From NCBI RefSeq assembly GCF_032062135.1, contig NC_092859.1, positions 48,117,962 to 48,181,961 on the forward strand: a stretch of 64,000 nt of DNA, read 5' to 3'. A program made the position numbers and the translations under genes. The notes below the pieces were generated by a model. That model saw only the letters and a list, made by a program, of their open reading frames with translations, did not search any database and was not told where the DNA came from. The stretch is from Pyxicephalus adspersus (lineage: Eukaryota > Chordata > Amphibia > Anura > Pyxicephalidae). Shown in pieces: positions 37,710 to 47,961 of the stretch. The first letter of the stretch is position 1. Every line of letters starts with the position of its first letter.

Positions 37710-38477
37710 ATGCAGCGATCCCTGCAACAAGTCACTGATACCATCACCGCCTTACAGCAGACATGCTCCAAGCTTTTTTCACAAGTATCTTCTCATGAGG
37801 AGATACTTACCCGTCATGAAGCACAGATCAATGCCAATTTCCTACTCCATGATGAGGCAGAGGATCGCAACAATAGGAACAACATCCATATTCAGGGGCT
37901 CCCTGAAACAGTTCCCATCGCGCAACTTGCCACTGCAACTCACACCATTTTTGCCAAATTGCTGGGTATTTCATCCGATGTCAATGTAGAAATTGACCGG
38001 GTTCATAGAACCCTGGGCCCATGTAGCAGATATCTTCAGCGGCCTAAAGATATTGCCTGCTGGATACATTTTTACCACACTAAGGAAGATATCATGGCCC
38101 GTGAAGCGTGTTCCATTGAGTATGCTGGAGCGAAACTACAGCCTTTACCCGATCTGTCAAAGCAAACACTTGATCTGGGTAGAGGCCTCAAACCCCTGCT
38201 CTCTGTGGTGCACGAACAAAACATACCCTATAGATGGGGTTTTCCCTTCCGTCTGATTGTTCGCCACAGTGGAATGAATTACATTCTTTGTGACCCCTCA
38301 GACCTACCACAGCTCCTGCTGGATCTCAACCTTCCAGATGTTGCCCTTTCAGATTGTCCGACTGCAGCTTCTCTTCTGAATAGAGGTTCTATTGCTACCA
38401 CTCACCGTTCCAGATTGGATGCTCCCATGTCTTCTGCCACACCTTCCACACCACCCCCAGCTCTTGAAGATCATTGA
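37710..38477 (+). CDS. ORF1 protein of a Tx1/L1-type LINE
   Basis: It encodes 255 residues without a stop. The N-terminal part is a heptad-like coiled coil (VTDTITALQQTCSKLFSQV onward). An L1 ORF1 RNA-binding core follows: RNNIHIQGLPE at about residues 55-65, IDRVHRTLGP near 95-104, DIACWIHFYHTKEDIMA near 113-129, QPLPDLSKQTL near 143-153, and IPYRWGFPFRL near 172-182. The C-terminal tail is Ser/Thr/Pro-rich. This is the trimeric nucleic-acid chaperone of L1-type elements by family knowledge. The frame continues upstream through an in-frame TAG at about 37704, with EQCIGRLEASCKMEF readable before it. The native start therefore lies further 5', and the ATG at 37710 is only the longest open remnant. 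Confidence 0.8.
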   Translation: MQRSLQQVTDTITALQQTCSKLFSQVSSHEEILTRHEAQINANFLLHDEAEDRNNRNNIHIQGLPETVPIAQLATATHTIFAKLLGISSDVNVEIDRVHRTLGPCSRYLQRPKDIACWIHFYHTKEDIMAREACSIEYAGAKLQPLPDLSKQTLDLGRGLKPLLSVVHEQNIPYRWGFPFRLIVRHSGMNYILCDPSDLPQLLLDLNLPDVALSDCPTAASLLNRGSIATTHRSRLDAPMSSATPSTPPPALEDH

Positions 38478-39589
38478 AGCAAGATGAGTATCCATTTATT
38501 TATTCCTAAGTACCTCTATCACGTTTTTTCTGGATGCTGCATACTGGCATATTCTCTTCGACATCGGCACCATGGCAAGTTTTTTCATTCCAGCTTTCAT
38601 TTCGATCTTCATTGGCCGCTTACATTTCGGTTGATCCTGCAGCTCTTTCTTTGCCCAATCCAGCATCTTCCATTGGGATCGTTTTGGTTGGTCTTCCATG
38701 AATGCGGTCATCTCAGGTCATGTTATTGTGCCTAATCTAATATTTATATTTTAGTATCTTTGATAAATGCATCTTGTTACATATTTTTGTCATGGTTAAC
38801 AGGGCAGTCATTTTTGGGATGTGAGGTTACTATGTATGGGGTTGTATGCCCCACTTTAGTTTACATGGGTTTTACTGTTTTTTATTCTTGCCCACCTTAA
38901 TGATATATCCTTAATCAGTGTGGCCCTGCCGGCCCCGGCATCTGTGTAGTGGTGTCATTTGAATTATAAAAAAATTTTTTGTGTTTGTTATATGGAATGT
39001 TGCTCAGTAGGGTATTGCACTATTTTTGCAGATTTTACACTAGTAATATAAGTTTTTCCCTGGGCAGGACTGCTTGAGCCCCGCCTTGAGTGGCCACTGT
39101 ACCCACATAGGCAAACCGCCTAATTAGGGGGCTTTTTTAAGTTTTCACCTTCCCCTTAGGTGCCCATCGGTGGCTGGGATCTTAGCCCCTCCCAGTCAAC
39201 GAGAGCTTTCTCCTCTTTTGTGTCCTCCCCTACCCCCTTTGACTTTTTCCCTCCCCTACATTAATCTCTATTAACTCACGGCTTTACAAACCAGGTAAAG
39301 TCTAATTTTAAACTCGGTTTATCCAATCCTCCTACCCTTTCCTCCATACAACCTCATACCACCATAGCGCAAACATCCCTGCAATCCCAGCCTTTGAAAA
39401 TCCGCAACTGTTACTATACTTTCTGGTTCCATAGCACTAATCTTGAAGCCAAATCAAAAGGAATACCTTCACTTTTTTTATAAATCCTCTCCAGCTCAGG
39501 TTCTTGACACCAGGTTAGACCTATTGGGCAGATACGATTTTTTTTAAATTTACCGCCTGGGGACGAATATATACAGTGACCTCTCTTTA

Positions 39590-40223
39590 CTACCTTATCG
39601 ACAGACTACAGATGCAACTATAAAGTACCTAGACATGTTAAAGCTTTTCAGAAGGTATCCTATTAGTGATTTTATAGTGATATTGGAGATTTTAATCTTC
39701 CTCTTGACCCTAGGCTTGATACCTCTTCTGGGAAAACCTCTATTTTATATTCTAAACTTGTATGAATTGAATGAATGTATTCCGTTCTGAACTTCAGGAA
39801 CTACAATTGATTCACACATGGTGCTCTTTGAACCCCACCACCAAAGATTACACCTTCTACTCTAATCCACATTGTTTATATTCACATATAGACTACATCT
39901 TTGCTAGCCATGGAGTTTTAGATTGGCGCCCTACGGCGTCTATCGACAGTTGTCCCTGGTCGGACCATTCCTCTGTATCTGTAGCTTTATTAACACCAAA
40001 CCTAGGTAGAAAGGAATGGTCTTGGAAATGCAATGATTCTTCGTTCAAGGACACAGTATGTGCTAATGCCTGGTATAACGGTATGGGGACAAATGCCGCA
40101 AACTTCTTGCATACCAGAGCACCAACCACATACATATCCTCCATTCGCACCCCTCAGGGCACAGCCACTTTTATCCCCAAGGACATCCTACAAGTGTCTT
40201 CTTTTGCGCTGATAGGAGTATAA
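39590..40223 (+). pseudogene. ORF2 endonuclease fragment of the Tx1/L1 LINE
   Basis: Apurinic-type endonuclease landmarks are readable in order: IGDFNLPLDPRLD near 39680-39718, THGALLNPTTKDYTFYS near 39817-39865, YSHIDYIFASHG near 39877-39912 and CPWSDHSSV near 39951-39977. SDH carries the catalytic His. At about 40090-40135 the reading jumps to SSIRTPQG, which belongs to the linker between endonuclease and reverse transcriptase. This implies an internal deletion of a few hundred bases. The frame ends at 40223 and nothing of the reverse transcriptase follows. Confidence 0.7.
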
Positions 40224-40226
40224 CAG

Positions 40227-41860
40227 CCTCTGTGAGGATTTTCAGAACACATGTGTCCGAGTGACTGTTCTGCATTGAAAGGAAGAGAATACTCATACAT
40301 CTATCTAAAAGCTATCACTGTAATGTAAGGCTGTGAAATCAACTAAACTACCTAAATGTAACTAGGTACTAGCCTCTTGAATGTTTATATGTTGAAAATG
40401 TCATGGTTTTTAAAAGGAGATAGAAGAGTGAAAGGGAGATGAGCTCATCACTGTGCTGCTTCTCCTTCACAGTCCAATAACAGACTGCAAATCAGTCCAT
40501 GACAGCTTGGGCTCAGAGGAAATTGTACTGTAGAAAGTACTGTAACAGCAGTCCTGGATTTAAGGTGAGTAATTTAGCAAAATCTGCTCCTTTTTTATAT
40601 ATCCTTCAGTGGACTACTATGATTTGGGCACAACTAGAGTTCTACTGTAAGCTTCATTTCTCATTTTAATGCTTTTGCAGTGTTTTTAATCCTGTCAAAA
40701 AATTTTTTTTAAGATATATATCCATTATCCTTCTTAAAGTTTTACAATCCTTTAACTGTAGTCTTGAAACTTTAAACTAAGGCAGTCTTCTCTAACTTGT
40801 TTCCTTAGATAAAAAGATGATAATACATACCTTTTTTAGGTTTAGCTTCTGATCTATAACTCACTTGATGATGGATGGAACTCATTCATGGAAATTAGAT
40901 CGTGAAGCATTGCAATATCTCTTTTCGATGATAAATGGAAGTGTAATATAATAAATTATGTCTATTAGAAAGGTCCAGGCTAGGATACAATGGGTTAAAG
41001 ATAATCTCACAAATTGTAAATATAGAATGAAAAAAAGACTAGAGGAAGGCTAATCATAACTTAGATTTATGATTTACCTCTTTTAGGACATTCTATATAA
41101 CCAGAAAGGATAGTACACCATAGCAATGTCAGCTAATCAGATTTTTTTTAATGTATGAAATTTGTTCCTGAATAGACGTTTCTATTTTCAATGCATTTCA
41201 CATGGTGTGTATGTTTCCAGGAAAAGAAAAAGAGCAAAATACAATACAACTTTCTTTGGGATACATTTTTTCTGTTTCTAACACATTTACACACTTTATT
41301 TCTCCTGTATGGAAAAAAATATGTGATACAATATGTATTTTGAAGAAGCTTCATCCATGTAATTATTCATCTTGTATTTTATTGCTTTCTATGGCACTTG
41401 ATGACGTGCTGTCACTAACTACGTTATCCAAGTTAGAAGTTCAAAATTATTACTGAATATAACACTCACTTAAATAAACTTTGAATGTTTATAGTATGTA
41501 AAACTATCAATCAGTATTCATGTACAAAAACAGTTACAATTAGTAATTATTTGCATCAAAGATTTATACTTACATTAAAAATAAGAGGAACATTTTTTAT
41601 AATCAGGGTTTAAAAAGCAGTCATGCATGTGGTAAATACTTGTAAGCAGGATTTGCCTTTTAGTAGGGTTAAAATTAGCCCATATGCTGAAGCAAGGAAG
41701 CTCGGTTTAAATTTATAGTTTACAACAATTTTTAAGGGTATTCTTATGGTAGGCATTTTAGTGTTTAGATGGCAGATATTTCATGCTGCAGAATACTTCA
41801 GTAATGTTCCTCAATTATCACACATATAATAGTCTTGCAATTATTGGCCTGCTACTCGGC
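40227..41860. other. Gene-free AT-rich DNA
   Basis: No gene or definite repeat is supported. Confidence 0.4.
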
Positions 41861-42162
41861 TGGCATTATCAGCAGCACGGGACAGGGAAGTCCCTTTGTC
41901 ATTTTAGTGGACGTTTGCTGTGCGGGATCCGCACGGACCACGTCCACTCTGATTCCAAGAATGTGCTCTGCACGGAGCCCGCACTAACACTGGACTGACA
42001 CTGTGCACAGAAAATCCCTCACATCACCCTGTGGAGTGTGTGCTGTGCGGGACCCACGCAGACTACGCCCACACTAACCCAGAGTACATGCTGAATGGTC
42101 GGCCCCACACATTTTCACCTTACCATATCTGGCCCTCTTTGCAAAACGTTTGGACATCCCTG
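41861..42162. mobile_element. 3' end of a hAT-type element with hairpin
   Basis: The end ATCTGGCCCTCTTTGCAAAA, then CGTTTGGACATCCCTG, is the inverse of CAGGG(G)TGTCCAAAC...GCAAAGAGGGCCAGAT, a terminal sequence I recognise from vertebrate hAT elements. A nested hairpin lies at 41906-41948 (AGTGGACG arms, inner GTGCGGGATCCGCAC). The 5' terminus is not visible. The TGGCATTATYAGCARCACGG start (41861) recurs at 51070. Confidence 0.6.
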
Positions 42163-42289
42163 GTGTAGGGGCATATAATACCATAGATGACTTCTTCAGC
42201 ATTATAAGTCATTGCAACATGGAGATCATTGGATAACATTGAGAGGGGTCTCCTGCTCAGTGAGGATGTAGAAAATAGGATACAGGTGG

Positions 42290-42975
42290 AGGGTTGAGAG
42301 GTAATCAGGATGAGAAAGAAGGAAGCTGGGTTACTGTAGTTAGAGGGGGTGGTAGGGGCTCCCAGAAAAGGATGGCCAGCCCTGTGTTTGAGCACCCTAA
42401 CACATTTGCAATGTTATGTGAAGATATGAAGATGGAAAACCTGCAGGTGGCAGCCCTAAATGTTACTGCTATCCCTATCAGCTGATCTAGTAGGGGAAGG
42501 CAGGAGGGTGTAGACAATTGGTTTTAATAAGGGATTTCTATAATCAAGAGGACTGATAGAAAAGACTGATAGAATAGACTGATAGAATAGAAAGCCAGTG
42601 GGAGCTTAGACAGCTAAACACATGGCTTAAGTCATGGTATGAAAGGGAATGATTTGGGTTCTTAGAGCACAATTTTCATTGAGGTACAACCTACATGCCA
42701 GAGATGTTTCGCACCTAAATGCAGGGGGTTTGCTGTTCTAGGGGAAATACTTATGGGATTGGTGACAGAATATTTAAACTAGAACAGAGGAGGCTGGAAA
42801 AGTCATATATAGTGGCAGAATGGTCATAAAGGGGTCACCAGTGGAGAGGCAATTGGAGATAGTTGTGGGGAGGTTTATGGCAAATATAAGGAGTTTCCCA
42901 TGTTACACACAAACATTGGAGTTTGGCAAAAGGCAAAATGCATATGGTAAATGCACCAATAGTTTAAAGAGTCTG
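42290..42975 (+). pseudogene. CR1-like LINE ORF1 fragment with esterase-type C-terminus
   Basis: The open piece at 42294-42485 reads like the junction part of a CR1 ORF1 (SWVTVVRGGGRGSQK, then FEHPNTFAMLCED). After stops and frameshifts, LRQLNTWLKSWYERE near 42604-42650 and DVSHLNAGG near 42697-42727 follow. D-x-x-HLN is the Asp/His end of the SGNH esterase domain known in ORF1 of CR1-like LINEs. The same orientation and position upstream of the reverse transcriptase copy at 44131 suggest one original element. A GACTGATAGAA(T/A)A triplication lies at 42550-42590. Confidence 0.55.
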
Positions 42976-43160
42976 ATCACTAGGAATGAGCCAAAATGCC
43001 TCTGACAGACTCGCAAAATTTTCCTCAAACTTCTGACGGGTCCGCGTCTGCAAAATACCGGCGAACCGATTTCACAAATCCACGGTCCAGGTCTCCCGCT
43101 CCCTGCTGAACTCATATGACCTCTCAATGGAGAAGTTCAGCAGGTTCCCACCCTATTCTC
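42976..43160. mobile_element. Partial relative of the 6115 fold-back element (inverse orientation)
   Basis: AATGAGCC, ACTCGCAAAATTTTCCTC and ACCGGCGAACCGATTTCAC follow the same order as the inverse of the right end of 6115-6661 (ATGAGCG, TCTCGCAAAAATTTCCTC, CGGCGAACCGATTTCG). A hairpin CTGCTGAACT...GAAGTTCAGCAG follows at 43104-43144. The second terminus is not found, so this is a fragment. Confidence 0.5.
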
Positions 43161-43165
43161 TACAG

Positions 43166-43969
43166 CATGGTTGCCCAGCCTATTGCTTGGAGGCCACATC
43201 AGTTCCATGTAGCTGCCAGATCCGGCCCTCTCCTCAATCCCTCTCTGCTGTTTCTGCTCGTTGTCTTGCGGGAGATGGGGCACACACATCTCCTATGTTT
43301 CCCTAAGGGATTGTGCTACCAGGAGTGAAAGCTTCCTGAGCATGCTCAGTGTTAGCTCCCTGAGAGAGGGCATGTACTAATGATGTCAGCAATCAGCTGT
43401 GTCTGCTCACCGTGTACTGTGCAATAATCCTACCTTGTGCAGCAGCAGCATGAGAGCTATGTCTGTGTCCATGCAGCTGTCATAATCCCAATAAACCTTC
43501 ACATCTGCTGCACCGATTATCATAGAAACATGATATTTTATATAAGATAACCAAATTTCAGCCCCCTGAATTGGCTCTGTGCTGTGGTGCCCCAAATATA
43601 TATACCCGCTTGTTCACAAAGCTTTAAGGCTGCGTTCAGGCTGGTGGTGAGGTTGCCATGCGGTTACCCCTTCCTCATGCCATGACACCCTGCCTAGGGT
43701 GGACGCTCAGTACCGCTCACAACCACCTGGAGTCAAATTTGCAGATGCTGCGGTGGAAGGGATAGAGAGGCTGGTGAGGTGCTTGTTTCACTTAGCTGGC
43801 CACTTACCTTCTCTGGACCCCAATTTCTCTTTAACAGTAGAGAAAGAAAAATGTATGATAAGTGGAAAATCTTGTGGCTAACCCTCACACTAAAATTTTA
43901 TCACTCCCCCACAAGTTTTATCTCAATGTCAACAGTGGCCCCCAGATGAAAATAGGTTGGGCACCACTT
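43166..43969. mobile_element. Non-autonomous hAT element
   Basis: The ends CATGGTTGCCCAGCCTATT and the inverse of AAGTGGTGCCCAACCTATT are inverted repeats. The flanking 8-mers CTCTACAG (43158-43165) and TTCTACAG (43970-43977) match at 7 of 8. The 804-bp interior has no transposase. It includes a GC-rich block near 43627-43735 that may be a further nested insertion. The element lies between the ORF1 and ORF2 parts of the CR1-like LINE. Confidence 0.75.
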
Positions 43970-45201
43970 TTCTACAGAGTTGCCAAGGTTGAACCTTTTG
44001 GATTTGGACTAATACTGCCTATTACCAAAAACAATATTTGGTTTTCTCATTACTTATTTTTCATATTATTGTTTTCTTTTTATTCCCTGGATGATGTCAG
44101 TAATCACTGTATGGTTTTGTATATTTCCCTAATTTACTAAACCCTTTTTTTAGCTCTGTGTACACAAAAGAAAATGGCCAGGCTCAAGATCAAAATGCAA
44201 ATAACAATGTCACTGCCTTATACCAGCCACAATGGCTCAAAATTGAATTGAGAAACAAGTAGATAAAATTAAAGTTGATAAAGCACCAGTACCTCATGAA
44301 TTACACCAACGTGTCCTCAGAGAGCTGAGCTTAGTTATTTTAAAACCATTGTGTCTAAATTTTAGAGACTCTTTAATCACTGGCATGTTACCAATAGATT
44401 GGTATAAGGCCAATGTGGTTCCTATCTTTTAAAAAAGGAGCAAAGTCATTACCAAGTAACTACGGACCAGTAGGTTTAACTTCTATAGTTGAAAAGATAC
44501 TAACAAGTTTGATAAAGAACCACAAAAAAGAGTTTCTGCTAGAAAATAGTAATATAAGTGGTTGATAACTTCAATTGTTCTTGAACCTGTGATAACAAGT
44601 TTACTCACTTTTTATGAGGATGTAAGTAAACAGGTAGACAGTGTAGTAGCAGTTGATATAGTTTACTTGCACTTAACAAAAGCATTTGATACAGTAACCC
44701 ACAGACGGTTATTATACAAGCTAGGGTCTTATTTGTAAATGGATAGATATTCATAGTGGTGTACCGCATGGTTCAGTGTTGGGACCTTTACTGTTTACCA
44801 TCTTTATAAATGATGTAGAGTTTGGGATTAAAAATACTATTTCGGTGTTCGCAGTTGACACAAAACTACGTAATAGAATTAAGTCCATACAAGATGTCTC
44901 ATAAACGAGCAGACCTGGATGTACTGTTTAATTGGGCAGCCAAGTGGCAAATTATATTTAATATTGATAAATGTAAAGATATGCACTTGGGGGTTAACAA
45001 CATGCATGCTTCATACTGTCTAGGGGGGAATACATTTGGGGGAGTCAGAAATAGAAAAGGATCTAGGGACTTTAGTAGGTCATAGACTTAATAAGAGCAT
45101 GCCTTTCCAATCTGCAATATCTAAAGCTAGCAAAATACTTTCTTGTATTGCATAAGGAATAGACTGCAGAGATTGAGACATGATCCTGTCTGTACAAAGC
45201 A

Positions 45202-45567
45202 TTGGTCAGACCACATCTGGAATATGCAGTCCAGTTTTGGGCACCAGTTCACAAAAAGGACATTGTGGAATTGGAGAGAGTGCAGGCACCAGTTCACAAA
45301 AAGGACATTGTGGAATTGGAGAGAGTGCAGAGAAGAGCAACTAAACTAATAAAAGGAATGGAGGAGCTCAGCTATGAGGTGAGATTAGCTGAACTGAATC
45401 TATTCTCCCTTGAGAAGAGATGTTTATGGGGGGATATGATCACCCTATATAATTATATATTGGTCCATATAGAGAACTCATTTCCTAATTATCCACTTTA
45501 TTGTCATTACAAAGGACAAGGGGGCACTCTTTGCGTCTGGAGAAAAAGAAATTTAATCTCCAGATAA
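45202..45567 (+). pseudogene. CR1 reverse transcriptase C-terminal fragment with in-frame 45-bp duplication
   Basis: A 121-codon open piece of the LINE above starts at [20 protein letters not shown] and goes on through [19 protein letters not shown] and [14 protein letters not shown]. This is the usual conserved tail after the reverse transcriptase in CR1 ORF2. The segment 45241-45285 is repeated perfectly at 45286-45330, so [14 protein letters not shown] occurs twice in frame. It is not an independent gene. Confidence 0.8.
45241..45330. repeat. Perfect 45-bp tandem duplication
   Basis: GCACCAGTTCACAAAAAGGA starts both units (45241 and 45286), which are identical for 45 bp. The surrounding LINE is heavily decayed while the units are identical, so the duplication is much younger than the LINE insertion. 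Confidence 0.95.
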
Positions 45568-45879
45568 GGATGTTATTAATCACAGTAAGACCTGTAAACA
45601 TAGGCTCCCTCAGGAAGTAGTTTCAGCTTTTCTAGAAACACAAAATATAATTGGGTATTAATGTTTTAAAGTTTAAAGACAACACAAACTGTTGATTCAG
45701 GGAATATCTGATTGCTTCACATGATCAGGAAGATTTTTTTTTCTCCCCTGTTGGAGCAAATTGAACCAGATTTTTTTTTTGGATCATCTATGTTTATAGG
45801 GTTTTCTCTGGAATATACATTTTCCTAGTGGTTAAACTTGATAGACTTAGGTCTTTTTCAACCTATGTACCTATGTAAG

Positions 45880-46570
45880 TCATCAAGTTGTTAATCCTAT
45901 ATGTCTTATTTTCATGATCCACAAAAAAATTATTTTATTAATCAAAATGTTTACGATTTGCAAGCCATGGAAGTAGGTCAAATACTGAAGCCAAAGTTCT
46001 TCCTTAATGTAATTTAATTGGTTTGTTATTTTTTGGTATAGTAGGCATAATTTTGACACCTAATGCTTTAGTTTTGCTGAAAACAATCCTAACAAGTTAA
46101 TATAATACATACGAATTGCCTAATGCTTTATAATAACCCTTTTAACAATATGGGCTTTGGCACTGGATCTAAGTTTTATGGCTGTTATATAATAATAGTT
46201 CAATGTGATAGTTTCATTCATTTGGTGTCAAGTGAACTTTTAAATAGGTGCATTAAATTTGTTTTATGTTTCATTTTAAATAAATCCCTTTTCTGTATTT
46301 TGTAGGGTTAAATCTTCCGCCTCCATCCTTAAGGAATTATACAAGTTACAAGTTAATTGCATGGATTCACTTTTTGGTATATGTATCAGCCATCCCATCA
46401 GATGACAGAATTAAGGATATACCCATCACAAGCTTCATTCTTCATTCTGTAGATTTTGGTCAATAACTTTCCCTGATGTAAGATTGAGAATAAAAATGAT
46501 CACATTCCTATCATTAAGAAATCAATCTAGCTATATTTTGGTTCCTCTTGCAGGTGGAGATATTATCAAC
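45880..46570. other. Gene-free AT-rich DNA
   Basis: No gene or definite repeat is supported. Confidence 0.4.
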
Positions 46571-46575
46571 ATAAC

Positions 46576-47316
46576 TGTCACACTTACCTCTTCCTCACTA
46601 AAAAGCAGACGCCTCTCTCCCGTGCATGTGGGCAGTTCTGAATCTGGGTGTGCCTTTGCTAGCAAGCTTTATCAGTTTCGCCGGCCAATCAGATATTAGC
46701 CTCCTGACCATCCCTGGCTATGTAGCTAGTTCAAACACAGCACTCAATGTTCATGCAACAAATCTCCACCTGTTTTGAGCCCCTACTTCTGTTGAGCTAG
46801 TTCCTGTACACCTGTTGCCTAATCCAGTGTTTCCTGTGTCCTGCTCCTGTGTTAACCCTTTGTTGCCCAGTCTGTTGTTTCCCAGCCATTTCCCCTATGC
46901 TGTTCCAATGTTCCTCTATGTCTGTGGATATCCCTGTGTCACCTGTGCCTCCTGTTGCTTCCAGTGTCTCCTGTGTTCCCTGTGCCCACAGTGCCCTTGT
47001 GTCACTGTGTCTGTCTCCTGGATCCCTGGTATTTGACCCTTGGCTTGTGACCTGACCTCTCTTGCTTGCTGCCTGCCTCGACTTATTCTTCAGCTTTGTG
47101 ATTTGGTACCGTGTTACATCCTGCTCACCCTGGTGTGCCCAAGGACTGAAACGTGGCAGTAACCAAAAGAGCAACATCTTCATAAAAAGGATCTTCTCCA
47201 GATCCATAAAAGGATCTGGAGAAGACCTAGTTACTGCTTAGACTCTTCTCAGGGCTCACACCACTCCTGTGCAAGCTATAGAGCCCCCTAGTGGCTCTGT
47301 CTCCACAAGCGTGACA
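46576..47316. mobile_element. Solo LTR of a retroelement
   Basis: It begins TGTCACACTTACC and ends AAGCGTGACA, so it has TG...CA ends within a TGTCAC/GTGACA inverted repeat. It is flanked by a perfect 5-bp duplication ATAAC (46571-46575, 47317-47321). The length of 741 bp suits an LTR. CCAAT lies near 46684. A hairpin GGATCTTCTCCAGATCC/GGATCTGGAGAAGACC spans 47191-47226. No internal retroelement genes or second LTR are nearby, so it is a recombined solo LTR, possibly Gypsy-type (inference). The 136-codon minus-strand frame inside it is a by-product of its composition. Confidence 0.8.
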
Positions 47317-47329
47317 ATAACTATATGAG

Positions 47330-47815
47330 GTCACAAGGTTTACATCCAACACCCTAAGGGTCGAGAACCACTCAGACTCCTATTGCGCCATATACAGATT
47401 AGCAAAACTGGGTGCAAATCTGGTTCCCATAGCGGTGCTAACATCTTGTATAAAGAGAGATTCAAAAATGTTATCTACTTGCTACTCCATAGGCAGTTTG
47501 CCAGTTCTAGTAAGGATTTTCTGTATTACCGCACAGCCCTTAATATAAGGTATGACAAATAAACCATTCTTCCTACGATTCTTAACAATTAAAAAAACAA
47601 TACAACTAATGATACTTTCTTTAGTATCTGGGGGTTTTAGGTACGTATTTTTGAAGTAATTGGTAAACATATTTGTATGAATTTATTTTTCCCCGGAACA
47701 CCACTTCACACAGTAAGATTCCATTTTTTTCATGACAGCAGTAGTCTCCCATGGTGTTTCCCTGTTCAGCACAAAGTCTTCTTGTAGACTGAAAAAGAGA
47801 TATACACAAGAACAA
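47330..47815 (-). pseudogene. Penelope-like reverse transcriptase fragment
   Basis: On the minus strand, STAMGTRFAPSFANLYM (about 47460-47410) matches the motif typical of Penelope-like reverse transcriptases (AMG-x2-APx2ANLYM). Upstream in the same frame, after one TAG, lies RRKNGLFVIPYIKGCAVIQKIL (about 47580-47520). That stretch resembles the part which normally follows the catalytic core in these proteins. If so, the order is rearranged. It directly borders the solo LTR, which inserted at or beside it. There is no catalytic DD motif. Confidence 0.5.
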
Positions 47816-47911
47816 GAGATGCTAGAGGTGCAGTCCTAAGCATGTTTTTTTGATTCACTGTGCAGGCATAACCAGTGCTGAAGAGAATTTAGACTATGTT
47901 CATGTTTATAT

Positions 47912-47914
<3 letters not shown>

Positions 47915-47960
<46 letters not shown>
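47915..47960. repeat. (TA)n microsatellite
   Basis: An uninterrupted TA run of about 46 bp. Confidence 0.95.

Positions 47961-47961
<1 letters not shown>

Larger units (their letters stand above)
37150..40226 (+). mobile_element. Tx1/L1-clade LINE, internally deleted
   Basis: The order is a GC-richer 5' part, an ORF1 (37710-38477 plus an upstream extension), a non-coding inter-ORF stretch, then an ORF2 fragment with endonuclease motifs ending at about 40223. The reverse transcriptase is absent. The left border is approximate: base composition and homology-like texture change near 37150-37180. The 244-codon frame at 37255-37989 overlaps ORF1 in another frame and is not the real product. No poly-A tail or target duplication is apparent. 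Confidence 0.75.
44131..45879 (+). mobile_element. CR1-like LINE copy 2, reverse transcriptase part and 3' end
   Basis: It aligns from its first bases (TTTACTAAAC, TTTTTTTAGCTCTGTGTAC) with the copy at 5655-7789. It retains DKAPVPHELHQRVLRELS, YKANVVPIF, the GVPHGSVLGPLLF and FGIKNTISVF blocks, and MHLGVNNMHASYC near 44980-45020. The catalytic DD region reads FAVDTKL: one Asp is replaced by Val. Unlike copy 1 it keeps the C-terminus and the 3' untranslated end with TTTTTCAACCTATGTACC and a CTATGTAA-type tail. Multiple stops and frameshifts inactivate it. No hAT insertions occur at the copy-1 positions. Confidence 0.85.

Noticed and set aside
37255..37989. 244-codon open frame
   Set aside because: It overlaps the LINE ORF1 in another frame; the ORF1 motifs are in the 37710 frame, so this is a shadow.
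43627..43735. GC-rich block as a separate gene or CpG island
   Set aside because: Too short, with no open frame of interest; more likely a nested repeat inside the hAT element.
46797..47207. 136-codon minus-strand frame
   Set aside because: It lies wholly inside the solo LTR and has Gly/Thr-rich low-complexity composition; not a gene.
47915..47960. AT dinucleotide runs (also 11883 and 59909) as possible replication origins or promoters
   Set aside because: Plain microsatellites; nothing around them supports a function.
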